Assembly (NCBI RefSeq): GCF_900112335.1
Contig: NZ_FOLG01000005.1
Span: 62,001-126,000, forward strand
DNA from: Tropicimonas isoalkanivorans
Lineage (GTDB): Bacteria; Pseudomonadota; Alphaproteobacteria; Rhodobacterales; Rhodobacteraceae
DNA length: 64,000 bases
Direction: 5' to 3'
Made by a program: the position numbers and the translations under genes. Positions 8,934 through 16,640 of the stretch are shown here, one piece after another. Numbering within the stretch: the first letter of the stretch is position 1; every line of letters starts with the position of its first letter. Below the pieces are notes generated by a model, which saw only the letters and a program-made list of their open reading frames with translations, had not been told where the DNA came from and ran no database searches.

Positions 8934-10274
8934 TCAGCGGGAATCGAGCAACCGATACCAGCGGTTCACGAATGGCAGGACCATACGTCGATGCTGGCCG
9001 AACGGAATGCGCCTCGGCTCGCGGCGCATCAACTCCGGATAGGGTCGGCGTTCGGGCTGACCTAGGGCGAGGCCGGCGAGAATGGTACCGGCGTAGCTGC
9101 CCATTGCCACTCCGTTGCCGTGGTAGCACATGGCGGCATAGGCGTTCTCCATCCCTCCCATCGGCCCCGCGAACGGTGTGAAATCGCGCGATATGGCGAC
9201 AAGGCCCGACCAGAAAAAGGGCGTTTCGACATGCCGCCACGCCGGGAAGATCCGGTCGAAATCCGCTCGCGCCATGGCCCGGATGCCCGCATGCGCGGCC
9301 TCGGTCGCCCGCACGGCGCCGCGCAAGCCAAAGAGCATTCGTCGGTCCGGCATCAAGCGAAAATAATGCAGCAGGTTGCGGGTGTCGTAGCACATCTGGT
9401 GCGACGTCCATCCCTGCGCGGCCAGTTCCTCCTCGGTCAGCGGGCGCGTGACAAGGATGTTGGACTGGACAGGCATGTAGCGGCCCGCCATCCAATCCGG
9501 CAGGTCCTCGGAGCTATACCCGTTTGTGGCCATCAGCAGGGTGCGGGCGGTGATTGTGCCGTGCGGAACCTGCAACCTCCAGCGCCCGTTCCGGCGTGCA
9601 ATCGCCGTGACCGGGGAACTGCCGAAGATCCTGGCTCCGGCCGAGATTGCTGCCTGCTCCAGCCCGAGGGCGTACTTCAACGGGTTCAGAGCGAAACCGA
9701 TTGGCGTGGTGATGGCGCCGTGGAACTCCGAACTCGCCATTCCGTTCTCGGCCAGCCCATCGGCTGGAATGACCTCGCATTTCACGCCGTACCTGGCGTT
9801 GATCTCCCGCGCCTTCTGCTCAAGGGTCGCAACGTCCACGCTTCTGTGGGCAAGCATGGTCTCGCCCTTGGAGTGGGTGTCCGCCGCGATGCCATGGCGT
9901 TCCAGCCGCTCGGCCACCGTCTCCACCGCCAGCCGCTCCGCGTCGAAAAAGGAACGCGCCTCAGACGGCCCGTACCGCCGTTCCAGCGTGCCGGCGTCCA
10001 GTTTCGCCCCGCCGAGACAGCAAAACCCGCCGTTGCGGCCGGAGGCACCCCAAGCGGGATGCTTCGCATCTACCAGCACCACGTCCGCTCCCGCCTCCGC
10101 AAGGTTCAACGCGGCGGAGAGTCCGGTGTAGCCGCCGCCGACGACCGCGACATCGCAGGACAGCGACCCCTCGACGAACGGCAACGCACCCTCGTCCTTC
10201 GGAACCGTGGTATTCCAGAAATTGCCCTCAATAGGGCGCGGCCCGTAGGCCATTGGCTCATAGACCCGTTTCAT
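8934..10274 (-). CDS. FAD-dependent oxidoreductase, PuuB-like (gamma-glutamylputrescine oxidase family)
   Basis: This is a DAO-fold flavoenzyme of 446 residues. The N-terminal dinucleotide-binding motif is VVGGGYTGLSAALNLAE (residues about 44-60), followed by the acidic end VLVDA and the family block WGASGRNGGF. A C-terminal GYAGTILAG-like segment closes the FAD site. Related enzymes oxidise gamma-glutamylputrescine or other amines to aldehydes. Its ATG overlaps the potI stop as ATGA, so it is translationally coupled to the polyamine importer, which supports an amine substrate. A paralogue with the same domain plan is at 18040-19344, on the other arm of the island. Confidence 0.85.
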   Translation of the reverse strand: MKRVYEPMAYGPRPIEGNFWNTTVPKDEGALPFVEGSLSCDVAVVGGGYTGLSAALNLAEAGADVVLVDAKHPAWGASGRNGGFCCLGGAKLDAGTLERRYGPSEARSFFDAERLAVETVAERLERHGIAADTHSKGETMLAHRSVDVATLEQKAREINARYGVKCEVIPADGLAENGMASSEFHGAITTPIGFALNPLKYALGLEQAAISAGARIFGSSPVTAIARRNGRWRLQVPHGTITARTLLMATNGYSSEDLPDWMAGRYMPVQSNILVTRPLTEEELAAQGWTSHQMCYDTRNLLHYFRLMPDRRMLFGLRGAVRATEAAHAGIRAMARADFDRIFPAWRHVETPFFWSGLVAISRDFTPFAGPMGGMENAYAAMCYHGNGVAMGSYAGTILAGLALGQPERRPYPELMRREPRRIPFGQHRRMVLPFVNRWYRLLDSR

Positions 10275-11086
10275 CCCTGCATCGCCGCGCGTTCTTCACG
10301 CGCCTGCCGCGCGATGGCCCGCTTGGAGACCAGCGACGTCGCGATGACTCCGACCGCGACAATGGAAATCATGATTGTGGAAAGCGCGTTGATTTCCGGG
10401 CTGACACCGAGCCGAACCGAGGAAAAGATCTTGATCGGCAGCGTGGTGGAACTTGGGCCGGCGGCGAAGGACGCGATGACGAGGTCGTCGAGCGACAGGG
10501 TGAACGCGAGCAACCAGCCCGAGATGACGGCCGGCAGGATGATGGGCAGCGTCACGAGCCGGAATGCCTCGAAGGGTGTGCACCCAAGGTCCAGCGCCGC
10601 TTCCTCGACGGAGGTGTCGAAACTCACCAGGCGGGAAGAGACCACGACCGAGACGTAGCACATCGAGAACGTGCTGTGGGCCAGAACGATGGTGAAAATA
10701 CCCCGGTCGAGGTTGATGGAAATGAAGAGCAGCAACAGCGACAGGCCGGTGATGACCTCCGGCATGACGAGCGGCGCATAGATCATCCCGGAGAATAGCG
10801 TTCGGCCAAAGAACCGCCCTCCGCGCACCAGGACATAGGCTGCCATCGTTCCCAGCAGCGTCGCGATGGTCGATGACGCGAGCGCCACTTTCAATGTGAC
10901 CCACGCCGCATCGAGGAACGCCTCGTTTCGGAACAGTTCGCCATACCAACGGGTGGAGAATCCCGCCCACACCGTCACCAGCTTGGAGGCGTTGAAGGAG
11001 AAGACGACGAGGATCAGCATCGGCACATAGAGGAACGCGAAGCCAAGCGTCAGCGAGACGGTGTTAAACCAGGTCAGACGCCTCAT
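10271..11086 (-). CDS. potI: putrescine/spermidine ABC transporter permease PotI/PotC
   Basis: This is the second inner-membrane permease of the polyamine importer (271 residues, about six membrane segments). The BPD-transport motif EEAALDLGCTPFEAFRLVTLP, which contacts the ATPase PotG, is near residues 155-175. I chose the ATG at 11086 (MRRLTWFNTVSLTLGF) because it overlaps the potH stop as ATGA. Longer readings upstream run into potH and lose the membrane-protein character. The 3' end overlaps the FAD oxidoreductase by 4 nt. PotI and spermidine-type PotC cannot be separated by sequence alone. Confidence 0.92.
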   Translation of the reverse strand: MRRLTWFNTVSLTLGFAFLYVPMLILVVFSFNASKLVTVWAGFSTRWYGELFRNEAFLDAAWVTLKVALASSTIATLLGTMAAYVLVRGGRFFGRTLFSGMIYAPLVMPEVITGLSLLLLFISINLDRGIFTIVLAHSTFSMCYVSVVVSSRLVSFDTSVEEAALDLGCTPFEAFRLVTLPIILPAVISGWLLAFTLSLDDLVIASFAAGPSSTTLPIKIFSSVRLGVSPEINALSTIMISIVAVGVIATSLVSKRAIARQAREERAAMQG

Positions 11087-11979
11087 CTGTCCGCCTCCTG
11101 CTGGCGCTGCTGCTGCCGCTGGAACAGGATGATCGGCACGATCAGGATCGCAAGCAGAACCACCGCGACAGCCGAGGCGACCGGCCAGTCGCGGTTGGAG
11201 AAGAATTCTTCCCACAGCACCTTGCCGATCATCAGAGTCCCGGAGCCGCCCAGGAGCGAAGGGATCACGAATTCACCGAGCGCGGGGATAAAGACGAGGA
11301 AGCACCCCGCGATGACACCCGGTCGCGACAGCGGCAGCGTCACCAGCCAGAAAGCGCCGGAACGGGTGCAGCCAAGATCCTCCGCGGCCTCCAGAAGCGA
11401 GCCATCGAGCTTCTCCAGAGTGGCGTAGATCGGCAGGATCATGAATGGCAGGTACGTGTAGACGATACCGATATAGACCGCCGAGTTGGTGTTCAGGATC
11501 GTCAGCGGCTCCGAAATCACACCCATCCAGAGCAGGACCTGATTGAGGAACCCCTCGTTCGACAGGATGCCCATCCAGGCGTAGACGCGGATCAGGAAGC
11601 TGGTCCAGAACGGCAAGATCACCAGCATCATCAGCGTCGGCCGCCACTCGTCGGGCGCGTTGGCCATGCCGTAGGCGATGGGGAACCCCACCAGCAGCGT
11701 CAGGATAGTTGAGATGACAGCAATTTGCAGGCTGGACAGGTAGGCCTTCCAGTAAAGGTCGTCCTGCGTGAGCCAGACGTAATTCTCGAAATCGAGTTGG
11801 GAGAGGAAGTCCTTGAATCCCGCCCACCCGGCGGAGAAATCCAGCGTCGGGGTATAAGGTGGAATCGACAATTCCACGTCCGACAGGGAGATCTTGAAGA
11901 CGATAAGGAACGGCACCAGGAAAAGTGCCAGCAGCCACATGTAGGGGACGAGTATCAGGAATGCCCTGCGGAAGTTCAT
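11083..11979 (-). CDS. potH: putrescine/spermidine ABC transporter permease PotH/PotB
   Basis: This is the first permease subunit of the polyamine importer (298 residues). A membrane segment at residues 8-28 (LILVPYMWLLALFLVPFLIV) is followed by a periplasmic loop and five further helices. The EAA loop reads EAAEDLGCTRSGAFWLVTLP near 215-235. Its start lies 4 nt after the potG stop, and its end overlaps potI as ATGA. The four pot genes are co-directional in the order potF-potG-potH-potI, the canonical putrescine operon order. Confidence 0.93.
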   Translation of the reverse strand: MNFRRAFLILVPYMWLLALFLVPFLIVFKISLSDVELSIPPYTPTLDFSAGWAGFKDFLSQLDFENYVWLTQDDLYWKAYLSSLQIAVISTILTLLVGFPIAYGMANAPDEWRPTLMMLVILPFWTSFLIRVYAWMGILSNEGFLNQVLLWMGVISEPLTILNTNSAVYIGIVYTYLPFMILPIYATLEKLDGSLLEAAEDLGCTRSGAFWLVTLPLSRPGVIAGCFLVFIPALGEFVIPSLLGGSGTLMIGKVLWEEFFSNRDWPVASAVAVVLLAILIVPIILFQRQQQRQQEADR

Positions 11980-11983
11980 GGGG

Positions 11984-13132
11984 CTACTCCGTCAGGACGA
12001 CGCCAGCGGACTCGCGCCACCAGAGCCAGACCTGATCGTCCCAGGTGAACTTTCGCTTCTCGATCCGTCGGGTGTTGGCCGTCTGCGCCTTGAAGATTTC
12101 GCCAGTCGGGATCTGCACGTGGTAGGTGGAGATGTTGCCGAGGTAGGCGATGTCGATGATCTTGCCCTGCATGATATTGGACTTGCCCTCGGGATGCTCC
12201 CGGGAGATGTGCACCTTCTCGGGCCGGATCGCGAACGTGCAGCGTGTGCCGTCCGCGATGGGCACCATCGGCGTGCCGACGATCGGCGGCTTGCCTTCAG
12301 CCCAGTGAATCTCGATCTTTCCGTCCGTGTGGTGGGCGGTGGCGTTGCCTTCCACTAGGTTCACGTCGCCGATGAAGTCCGCCACGTAGACGGAGTTCGG
12401 TGTCTCGTAAATCCGGTCGGGCGTGTCGACCTGCACCATCCTGCCGTGATCCATCACCGCCACGCGGGAGGCCACGGTCATCGCCTCCTCCTGGTCGTGG
12501 GTGACAATGACAAAGGTGGTGCCAGTCTTCTCCTGAATTTCCATCAGCTCGAACTGGGTGTCGGTCCGAAGCTTCTTGTCGAGCGCACCGAGTGGCTCGT
12601 CCAGAAGCAGCAGCTTCGGCGCCTTCGCGAGGCTGCGGGCGAGCGCCACCCGCTGCCGCTGACCGCCGGAAATCTGATGCGGCTTGCGCTTGGCGAATTT
12701 CTGGAGCTGAACCAGCCGGAGCATCTCCTCCACCCGGGCCGCGATCTGATCCTTCGGCAACTTGTCGCGCTTCAGGCCGAAGGCGATGTTGTCCCAGACC
12801 GTCAGGTGCGGAAACAGCGCGTAGGACTGGAACATCATGTTCACCGCCCGCCTGTTCGGCGGCACCGATCCAATGTCCTTGCCGTCGAGCAGGATGTAGC
12901 CTTCGGTCGCCGACTCGAACCCCGCAAGCATTCGCATAAGCGTGGTCTTGCCGCAGCCGGACGGCCCGAGAAGGGCGAAGAACTCCCGCTCGTAGATGTC
13001 GACCGTCAGGTTGTCGATGGCGGTGAAGTCCCCGAAACGCTTGGTGACGTTCTGGAACTGGATCAGCGGGCGCGCGGCGGGATCTTTCCACGGCGCGAAG
13101 ACGGACGGGCCGGAAGGCGCGGGTTCAGACAT
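11984..13132 (-). CDS. potG: polyamine ABC transporter ATP-binding protein
   Basis: This is the ATPase of the PotFGHI importer (382 residues). The Walker A motif is GPSGCGKTT at 56-64, the Q-loop is in FQSYALFPH, the signature is ISGGQRQRVALARSL near 153 and Walker B is LLLLDEPLGALD near 173. The H-loop is in VIVTHDQEEAM. A C-terminal TOBE domain follows (FAIRPEKVHISREHP, residues about 275-365), as in PotA/PotG. It is separated from potF by an intergenic stem-loop and is 4 nt from potH. Confidence 0.95.
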   Translation of the reverse strand: MSEPAPSGPSVFAPWKDPAARPLIQFQNVTKRFGDFTAIDNLTVDIYEREFFALLGPSGCGKTTLMRMLAGFESATEGYILLDGKDIGSVPPNRRAVNMMFQSYALFPHLTVWDNIAFGLKRDKLPKDQIAARVEEMLRLVQLQKFAKRKPHQISGGQRQRVALARSLAKAPKLLLLDEPLGALDKKLRTDTQFELMEIQEKTGTTFVIVTHDQEEAMTVASRVAVMDHGRMVQVDTPDRIYETPNSVYVADFIGDVNLVEGNATAHHTDGKIEIHWAEGKPPIVGTPMVPIADGTRCTFAIRPEKVHISREHPEGKSNIMQGKIIDIAYLGNISTYHVQIPTGEIFKAQTANTRRIEKRKFTWDDQVWLWWRESAGVVLTE

Positions 13133-13165
13133 CTGCGTCCTGTGCTGGGAGAAAGGGAAAAGAGA

Positions 13166-13189
13166 CCTCGCGCGCCCTGGCGCGCGAGG
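13166..13189 (-). terminator. intercistronic stem-loop between potF and potG
   Basis: A perfect 11-bp GC-rich inverted repeat (CCTCGCGCGCC with GGCGCGCGAGG) lies in the 69-nt gap between potF and potG. On the minus-strand transcript it is followed by TCTCTTTTCCCTTTC. It can act as a partial terminator or 3'-end stabiliser, letting the binding protein be made in excess over the membrane components, as is common in ABC importer operons. Confidence 0.65.
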
Positions 13190-13201
13190 CCGACCGATGG
13201 A

Positions 13202-14287
13202 TCAGGTGCCGGACTTGATCTTGGTCCAGAGCCGGGTCACGACGCGCTGCACCTTCGCCGGATAGGGCGTGGTGGTGAACAGGTTGTTCAACGTCTCCTC
13301 GTCCGGGTAGATCGCCGGATCGCCGATCACGTCCTCCACCAGGTACTCTTGCGAGGCCTTGTTGCCGTTCGCGTAGTAGACATAGTTCGACGCCGCGGCC
13401 ATGTTCTCTGCATCCAGGATGAAGTTCAGGAACGTGTGCGCGCCATCCGGGTTCGGCGCGTCGGCAGGGATCGCCATCATGTCGAACCACATCTGTGCGC
13501 CTTCCTTCGCCGCATGGTAGGCGATCTCGACGCCATTGTCGGCCTCTGCCGCCCGGTCCCGCGCCTGCAGGATGTCACCCGACCAGCCCACGGCCACGCA
13601 GATGTCGCCGTTGGCAAGCGCGTTGATGTACTCGGAGCTGTGGAACTTCTGGATGTAGGGGCGGATCGGCATGAAGACCTCTTCCGCCTTGGCGATCACA
13701 TCGGGATCGTGGCTGTCCGGGTCCTCGCCGATGTACTTGAGCGCCATGGGGATCATCTCGGCCGGCGCGTCGAGGAAATGCACGCCGCATTCGGCGAGCT
13801 TCTCCATGTTCGCGGGATCGAGGACGAGGTCGAGGCTGTCGATCGGGGCGTCCTCGCCCAGGATCTCCTTTACCTTGTTCACGTTCGCGCCGATGCCGGT
13901 CGTGCCCCACATGTAGGTGATGGCGTATTCGTTGCCCGGATCGTATTGCGCGGTCCGCTCAGAGATGACGTCCCAGAGGTTATCCCAGTTCGGCAGCTTG
14001 GACTTGTCCAGCTTCTGGAACGCTCCGGCCGCGATCTGGCGCTGCAGGAACGTCCCGCTCGGCACCACCACGTCATAGCCGGACCCGCCGGCCAGCATCT
14101 TGGTCTCCAGCACCTCATTGGAGTCGAATACGTCGTAGACCAGGTCCAGCCCAGTCTCCTCCTCGAACTTCGTCAGAAGGTCTTCGTCGATGTAGTCCGA
14201 CCAGTTGTAGACGCGGACCTCTTCGGCAACGGCGGCTGTGGCTCCCATGGAGACCGTCAGCAGCAGCGTCGCAATACCCTTAGTCAT
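13202..14287 (-). CDS. potF: periplasmic polyamine-binding protein PotF/PotD
   Basis: This is the solute-binding protein for the importer (361 residues, SBP family with a spermidine/putrescine-type fold). The signal peptide is residues 1-21 (MTKGIATLLLTVSMGATAAVA). The mature chain begins EEVRVYNWSDYIDEDLLTKF, the characteristic opening of PotF/PotD proteins. Later family features include VVPSGTFLQRQI and VGWSGDILQAR. A strong AGGGGAAG ribosome binding site precedes the ATG. It is the first gene of the minus-strand operon, with an operator-like palindrome 50 nt upstream. Confidence 0.93.
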   Translation of the reverse strand: MTKGIATLLLTVSMGATAAVAEEVRVYNWSDYIDEDLLTKFEEETGLDLVYDVFDSNEVLETKMLAGGSGYDVVVPSGTFLQRQIAAGAFQKLDKSKLPNWDNLWDVISERTAQYDPGNEYAITYMWGTTGIGANVNKVKEILGEDAPIDSLDLVLDPANMEKLAECGVHFLDAPAEMIPMALKYIGEDPDSHDPDVIAKAEEVFMPIRPYIQKFHSSEYINALANGDICVAVGWSGDILQARDRAAEADNGVEIAYHAAKEGAQMWFDMMAIPADAPNPDGAHTFLNFILDAENMAAASNYVYYANGNKASQEYLVEDVIGDPAIYPDEETLNNLFTTTPYPAKVQRVVTRLWTKIKSGT

Positions 14288-14334
14288 TCCGTCTTCCCCT
14301 GTTGGTTTTGTTTGCCCGTTCTTGGTGTGCGTTG

Positions 14335-14349
14335 TAATTTGATCAAACG
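14335..14349. promoter_or_regulatory. putative GntR operator at the potF promoter
   Basis: The perfect 10-bp palindrome TTTGATCAAA (14338-14347) sits in the divergent potF/GntR intergenic region. The surrounding AATTTGATCA is repeated at 15148-15157 in front of the puuA-like gene. On the minus strand the palindrome overlaps a weak TTGCGC-N17-TCAAAT promoter candidate for potF. Binding by the adjacent GntR-family protein is inferred from position only. Confidence 0.5.
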
Positions 14350-14429
14350 TTGCACTTCAGCGCAAGCTTCCCGCACGGTGGCCGAATTGCAAGCCCGCGT
14401 TTTAGACCCCCTGCCGGCGCCAGGCCGCC

Positions 14430-15122
14430 GTGATCAAGAAAAAGGCAAGGCTCGTGACCACGCAAGAGGCAAAGACACCCGAACACGAAGCGATCTACCA
14501 AAAGATTCGTGACATGATCCTGTTCGGAGAGGTCGCACCGGGCGAGCCCCTGACCATCCAGGGACTTTGCGGCCGTCTCGGTGCAGGCATGACGCCCGTG
14601 CGCGAAGCGATCCGCCGGCTGACTGCCGAAGGGGCGCTCACCGCCCTCGGGAACCGCCGCCTCTGTGTGCCGCGGATGACACTCAACCATTTGGAACAAA
14701 TAGGCTTTGCTCGACGCGCCATCGAGCCGGAATTGGCGCGCCGCGCTGCTGAAAGAGCCGATGACACGCTCATCCTGGACCTACGCGCAATCGACGCCCG
14801 GCTCGATCTCGCCATCGCGCGTGGCGACGTCCAAGGATACCTGGAGCAGAATTTCCGGTTCCACTTCCGCCTCTACGAGCATGCCGGTGCAGACGTCCTT
14901 CTGGCGCTTGCGAGCGGATTGTGGACCCGCGTCGGACCGTCCCTGCGCATTGTGTGTGGACGCTTCGGCACCTCGAATCTGCCCGATCAGCACGATGCGG
15001 CCCTCGACGCCCTCGAAAGCGGCGAAGAGCATAAAGTTTCGGCAGCGATGGAAGAGGATATCGGCCAAGGGCTCGAGCAGATTCGCCTTTCGCTCGACGA
15101 AGTCGAGTCCGAAACTGCCTGA
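14430..15122 (+). CDS. GntR family transcriptional regulator, FadR/FCD type
   Basis: This DNA-binding regulator has 230 residues. The winged helix is at about 20-85, with LTIQGLCGRLGAGMTPVREA as the recognition region and AIRRLTAEGAL following. An FCD effector domain follows (about 92-215), with likely metal-coordinating residues in NFRFHFRLYEHAG and LPDQHDAAL. It lies between the divergent potFGHI arm and the puuA-aminotransferase-puuB arm, so it most likely controls both in response to a polyamine or breakdown product. The start is the GTG at 14430. A GTG at 14454 (after REKKARL-like codons) would remove eight residues. Confidence 0.88.
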   Translation: MIKKKARLVTTQEAKTPEHEAIYQKIRDMILFGEVAPGEPLTIQGLCGRLGAGMTPVREAIRRLTAEGALTALGNRRLCVPRMTLNHLEQIGFARRAIEPELARRAAERADDTLILDLRAIDARLDLAIARGDVQGYLEQNFRFHFRLYEHAGADVLLALASGLWTRVGPSLRIVCGRFGTSNLPDQHDAALDALESGEEHKVSAAMEEDIGQGLEQIRLSLDEVESETA

Positions 15123-15133
15123 GACGGCTCGCG

Positions 15134-15162
15134 TTGACACGCGACAGAATTTGATCATAACT
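15134..15162 (+). promoter_or_regulatory. puuA promoter with overlapping operator
   Basis: A perfect TTGACA (15134-15139) is followed after about 16 nt by CATAAC as a -10 element. The shared operator half AATTTGATCA (15148-15157) overlaps the spacer and the -10. The site lies about 95 nt upstream of the ATG at 15257, which fits a repressor-controlled promoter. Confidence 0.55.
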
Positions 15163-15256
15163 CGCAGCAACTCCGGAAACGCGCGCACCTGGCGCCGGCG
15201 CGACCCCGGTGCCGCGCCGCCCGCACACACCTGACGAGCCAAAGGACGCTTTCACC

Positions 15257-16627
15257 ATGCCGAGATTTACGACCAACTGGATCGGCAACCTTCCCCAGGC
15301 CTTCCTCACCCATCTTGGGGACCGGCGGCTGGAGGAGGTGGAGGCGATCATCCCCGACATCGTCGGTATGTCCCGAGGCAAGGCGATGCCGCACCACAAG
15401 TTCAAGCCGGACGAGACGTTCTATCTGCCGATCTCGCTCTTCTATCAGACGATCTCCGGCGAATACGTCGACATGGACATCCCCGATCAATGGTTGGAGA
15501 AGGACATCGTCTTGCGCCCGGACATGACGACAGCGACGGCAGTGCCCTGGGCCGAGGACGCGACGGTGCAGGTGATCTGTGACCTCGAAACGCGGGAAGG
15601 CGAACCCCTCGGGATCGCGCCACGGAACGTGCTGAAGCGCGTCCTGAGCTTCTATGCCGAACAGGGTTGGAAGCCGGTGGTGGCACCGGAGCTGGAATTC
15701 TACCTCACCAAGCCGAACACCGACCCCAACGAGCCCATCGAACCGCCCTTGGGCCGAACCGGACGGAAGGGCGCGAGCCGGCAGGCCTTTTCGATGGTCG
15801 CCGTCGACGAGTATGGCGAGGTCATCGACATGATCTACGACTATGCCGAGGCTCAGGGCCTGGAGATCGACACAGTGATCCAGGAAGGCGGCGCCGGACA
15901 GATCGAGATCAACCTGATGCACGACGATCCGCTGAAGCAGGCGGACCAGGTCTTCTATTTCAAGCGGACGATCCGTGAAGCCGCACTCAAGAACGGCGTT
16001 TTCGCGACCTTCATGGCCAAGCCGATGCGCGACGAGCCCGGCTCGGCGATGCACATCCACCAAAGCGTGGTGGATACGAAAAACCGCAACATCTTCTCGA
16101 CCAAGGACGGCAAGGAGACCGACGCCTTCCATCACTTCATCGGCGGCAGCCAGAAGCACCTGATGTCGGTTGTGCCCTTGCTGGCGCCCTATGTGAATTC
16201 CTTCCGCCGCTTTAATGCGGAGGGGATGAGCGCGCCCACCAATCTGGAATGGGGCAGCGACAACCGCACCACGGGGCTACGCATCCCGAACTCTCCACCC
16301 GAAGCGCGACGTGTCGAAAACCGGGTGATCGGGATCGACTGCAACCCCTACCTGGCCATCGCGGCGAGCCTTGCATGCGGATACCTCGGCATGATGGAGC
16401 GCATCGCCCCACGGCCAGCCGCGGTTCACGAGGTCTTTCAGAGTGACAGCCGCCTGCCGGGAGACCTTGGCGCCGCACTCCAACTTTTCGACGATGAACA
16501 CCCGGTGCGCGACGTGCTCGGGCGGGATTTCTGCTCGCTCTACTCGGACATCAAGCACGCCGAACACGACGAATACAAACGCGAGATATCCCCCTGGGAA
16601 CGCCAGCACCTGCTGCTGAACGCTTAA
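15257..16627 (+). CDS. puuA: glutamine synthetase family protein, gamma-glutamylputrescine synthetase-like
   Basis: This ATP-dependent ligase has the GlnA fold (456 residues). By context it probably glutamylates putrescine, the first step of the Puu pathway. Catalytic blocks are present: APELEFYL near 153, EGGAGQIEINLMHDDPL near 210, EPGSAMHIHQSV near 262 and NRTTGLRIP near 340. It lacks the adenylylation-site region of housekeeping GlnA, which fits a catabolic paralogue. I chose the ATG at 15257 because AAAGGA lies 10 nt upstream. A GTG at 15209 is in frame but has no good site. The aminotransferase gene follows after 13 nt. Confidence 0.8.
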   Translation: MPRFTTNWIGNLPQAFLTHLGDRRLEEVEAIIPDIVGMSRGKAMPHHKFKPDETFYLPISLFYQTISGEYVDMDIPDQWLEKDIVLRPDMTTATAVPWAEDATVQVICDLETREGEPLGIAPRNVLKRVLSFYAEQGWKPVVAPELEFYLTKPNTDPNEPIEPPLGRTGRKGASRQAFSMVAVDEYGEVIDMIYDYAEAQGLEIDTVIQEGGAGQIEINLMHDDPLKQADQVFYFKRTIREAALKNGVFATFMAKPMRDEPGSAMHIHQSVVDTKNRNIFSTKDGKETDAFHHFIGGSQKHLMSVVPLLAPYVNSFRRFNAEGMSAPTNLEWGSDNRTTGLRIPNSPPEARRVENRVIGIDCNPYLAIAASLACGYLGMMERIAPRPAAVHEVFQSDSRLPGDLGAALQLFDDEHPVRDVLGRDFCSLYSDIKHAEHDEYKREISPWERQHLLLNA

Positions 16628-16640
16628 AAAGGACTGCCCG

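Noticed and set aside
12446-14512. A 688-codon plus-strand frame antisense to potG and potF
   Set aside because: It covers two well-defined transporter genes and runs into the GntR region. No motif or helix pattern supports it.
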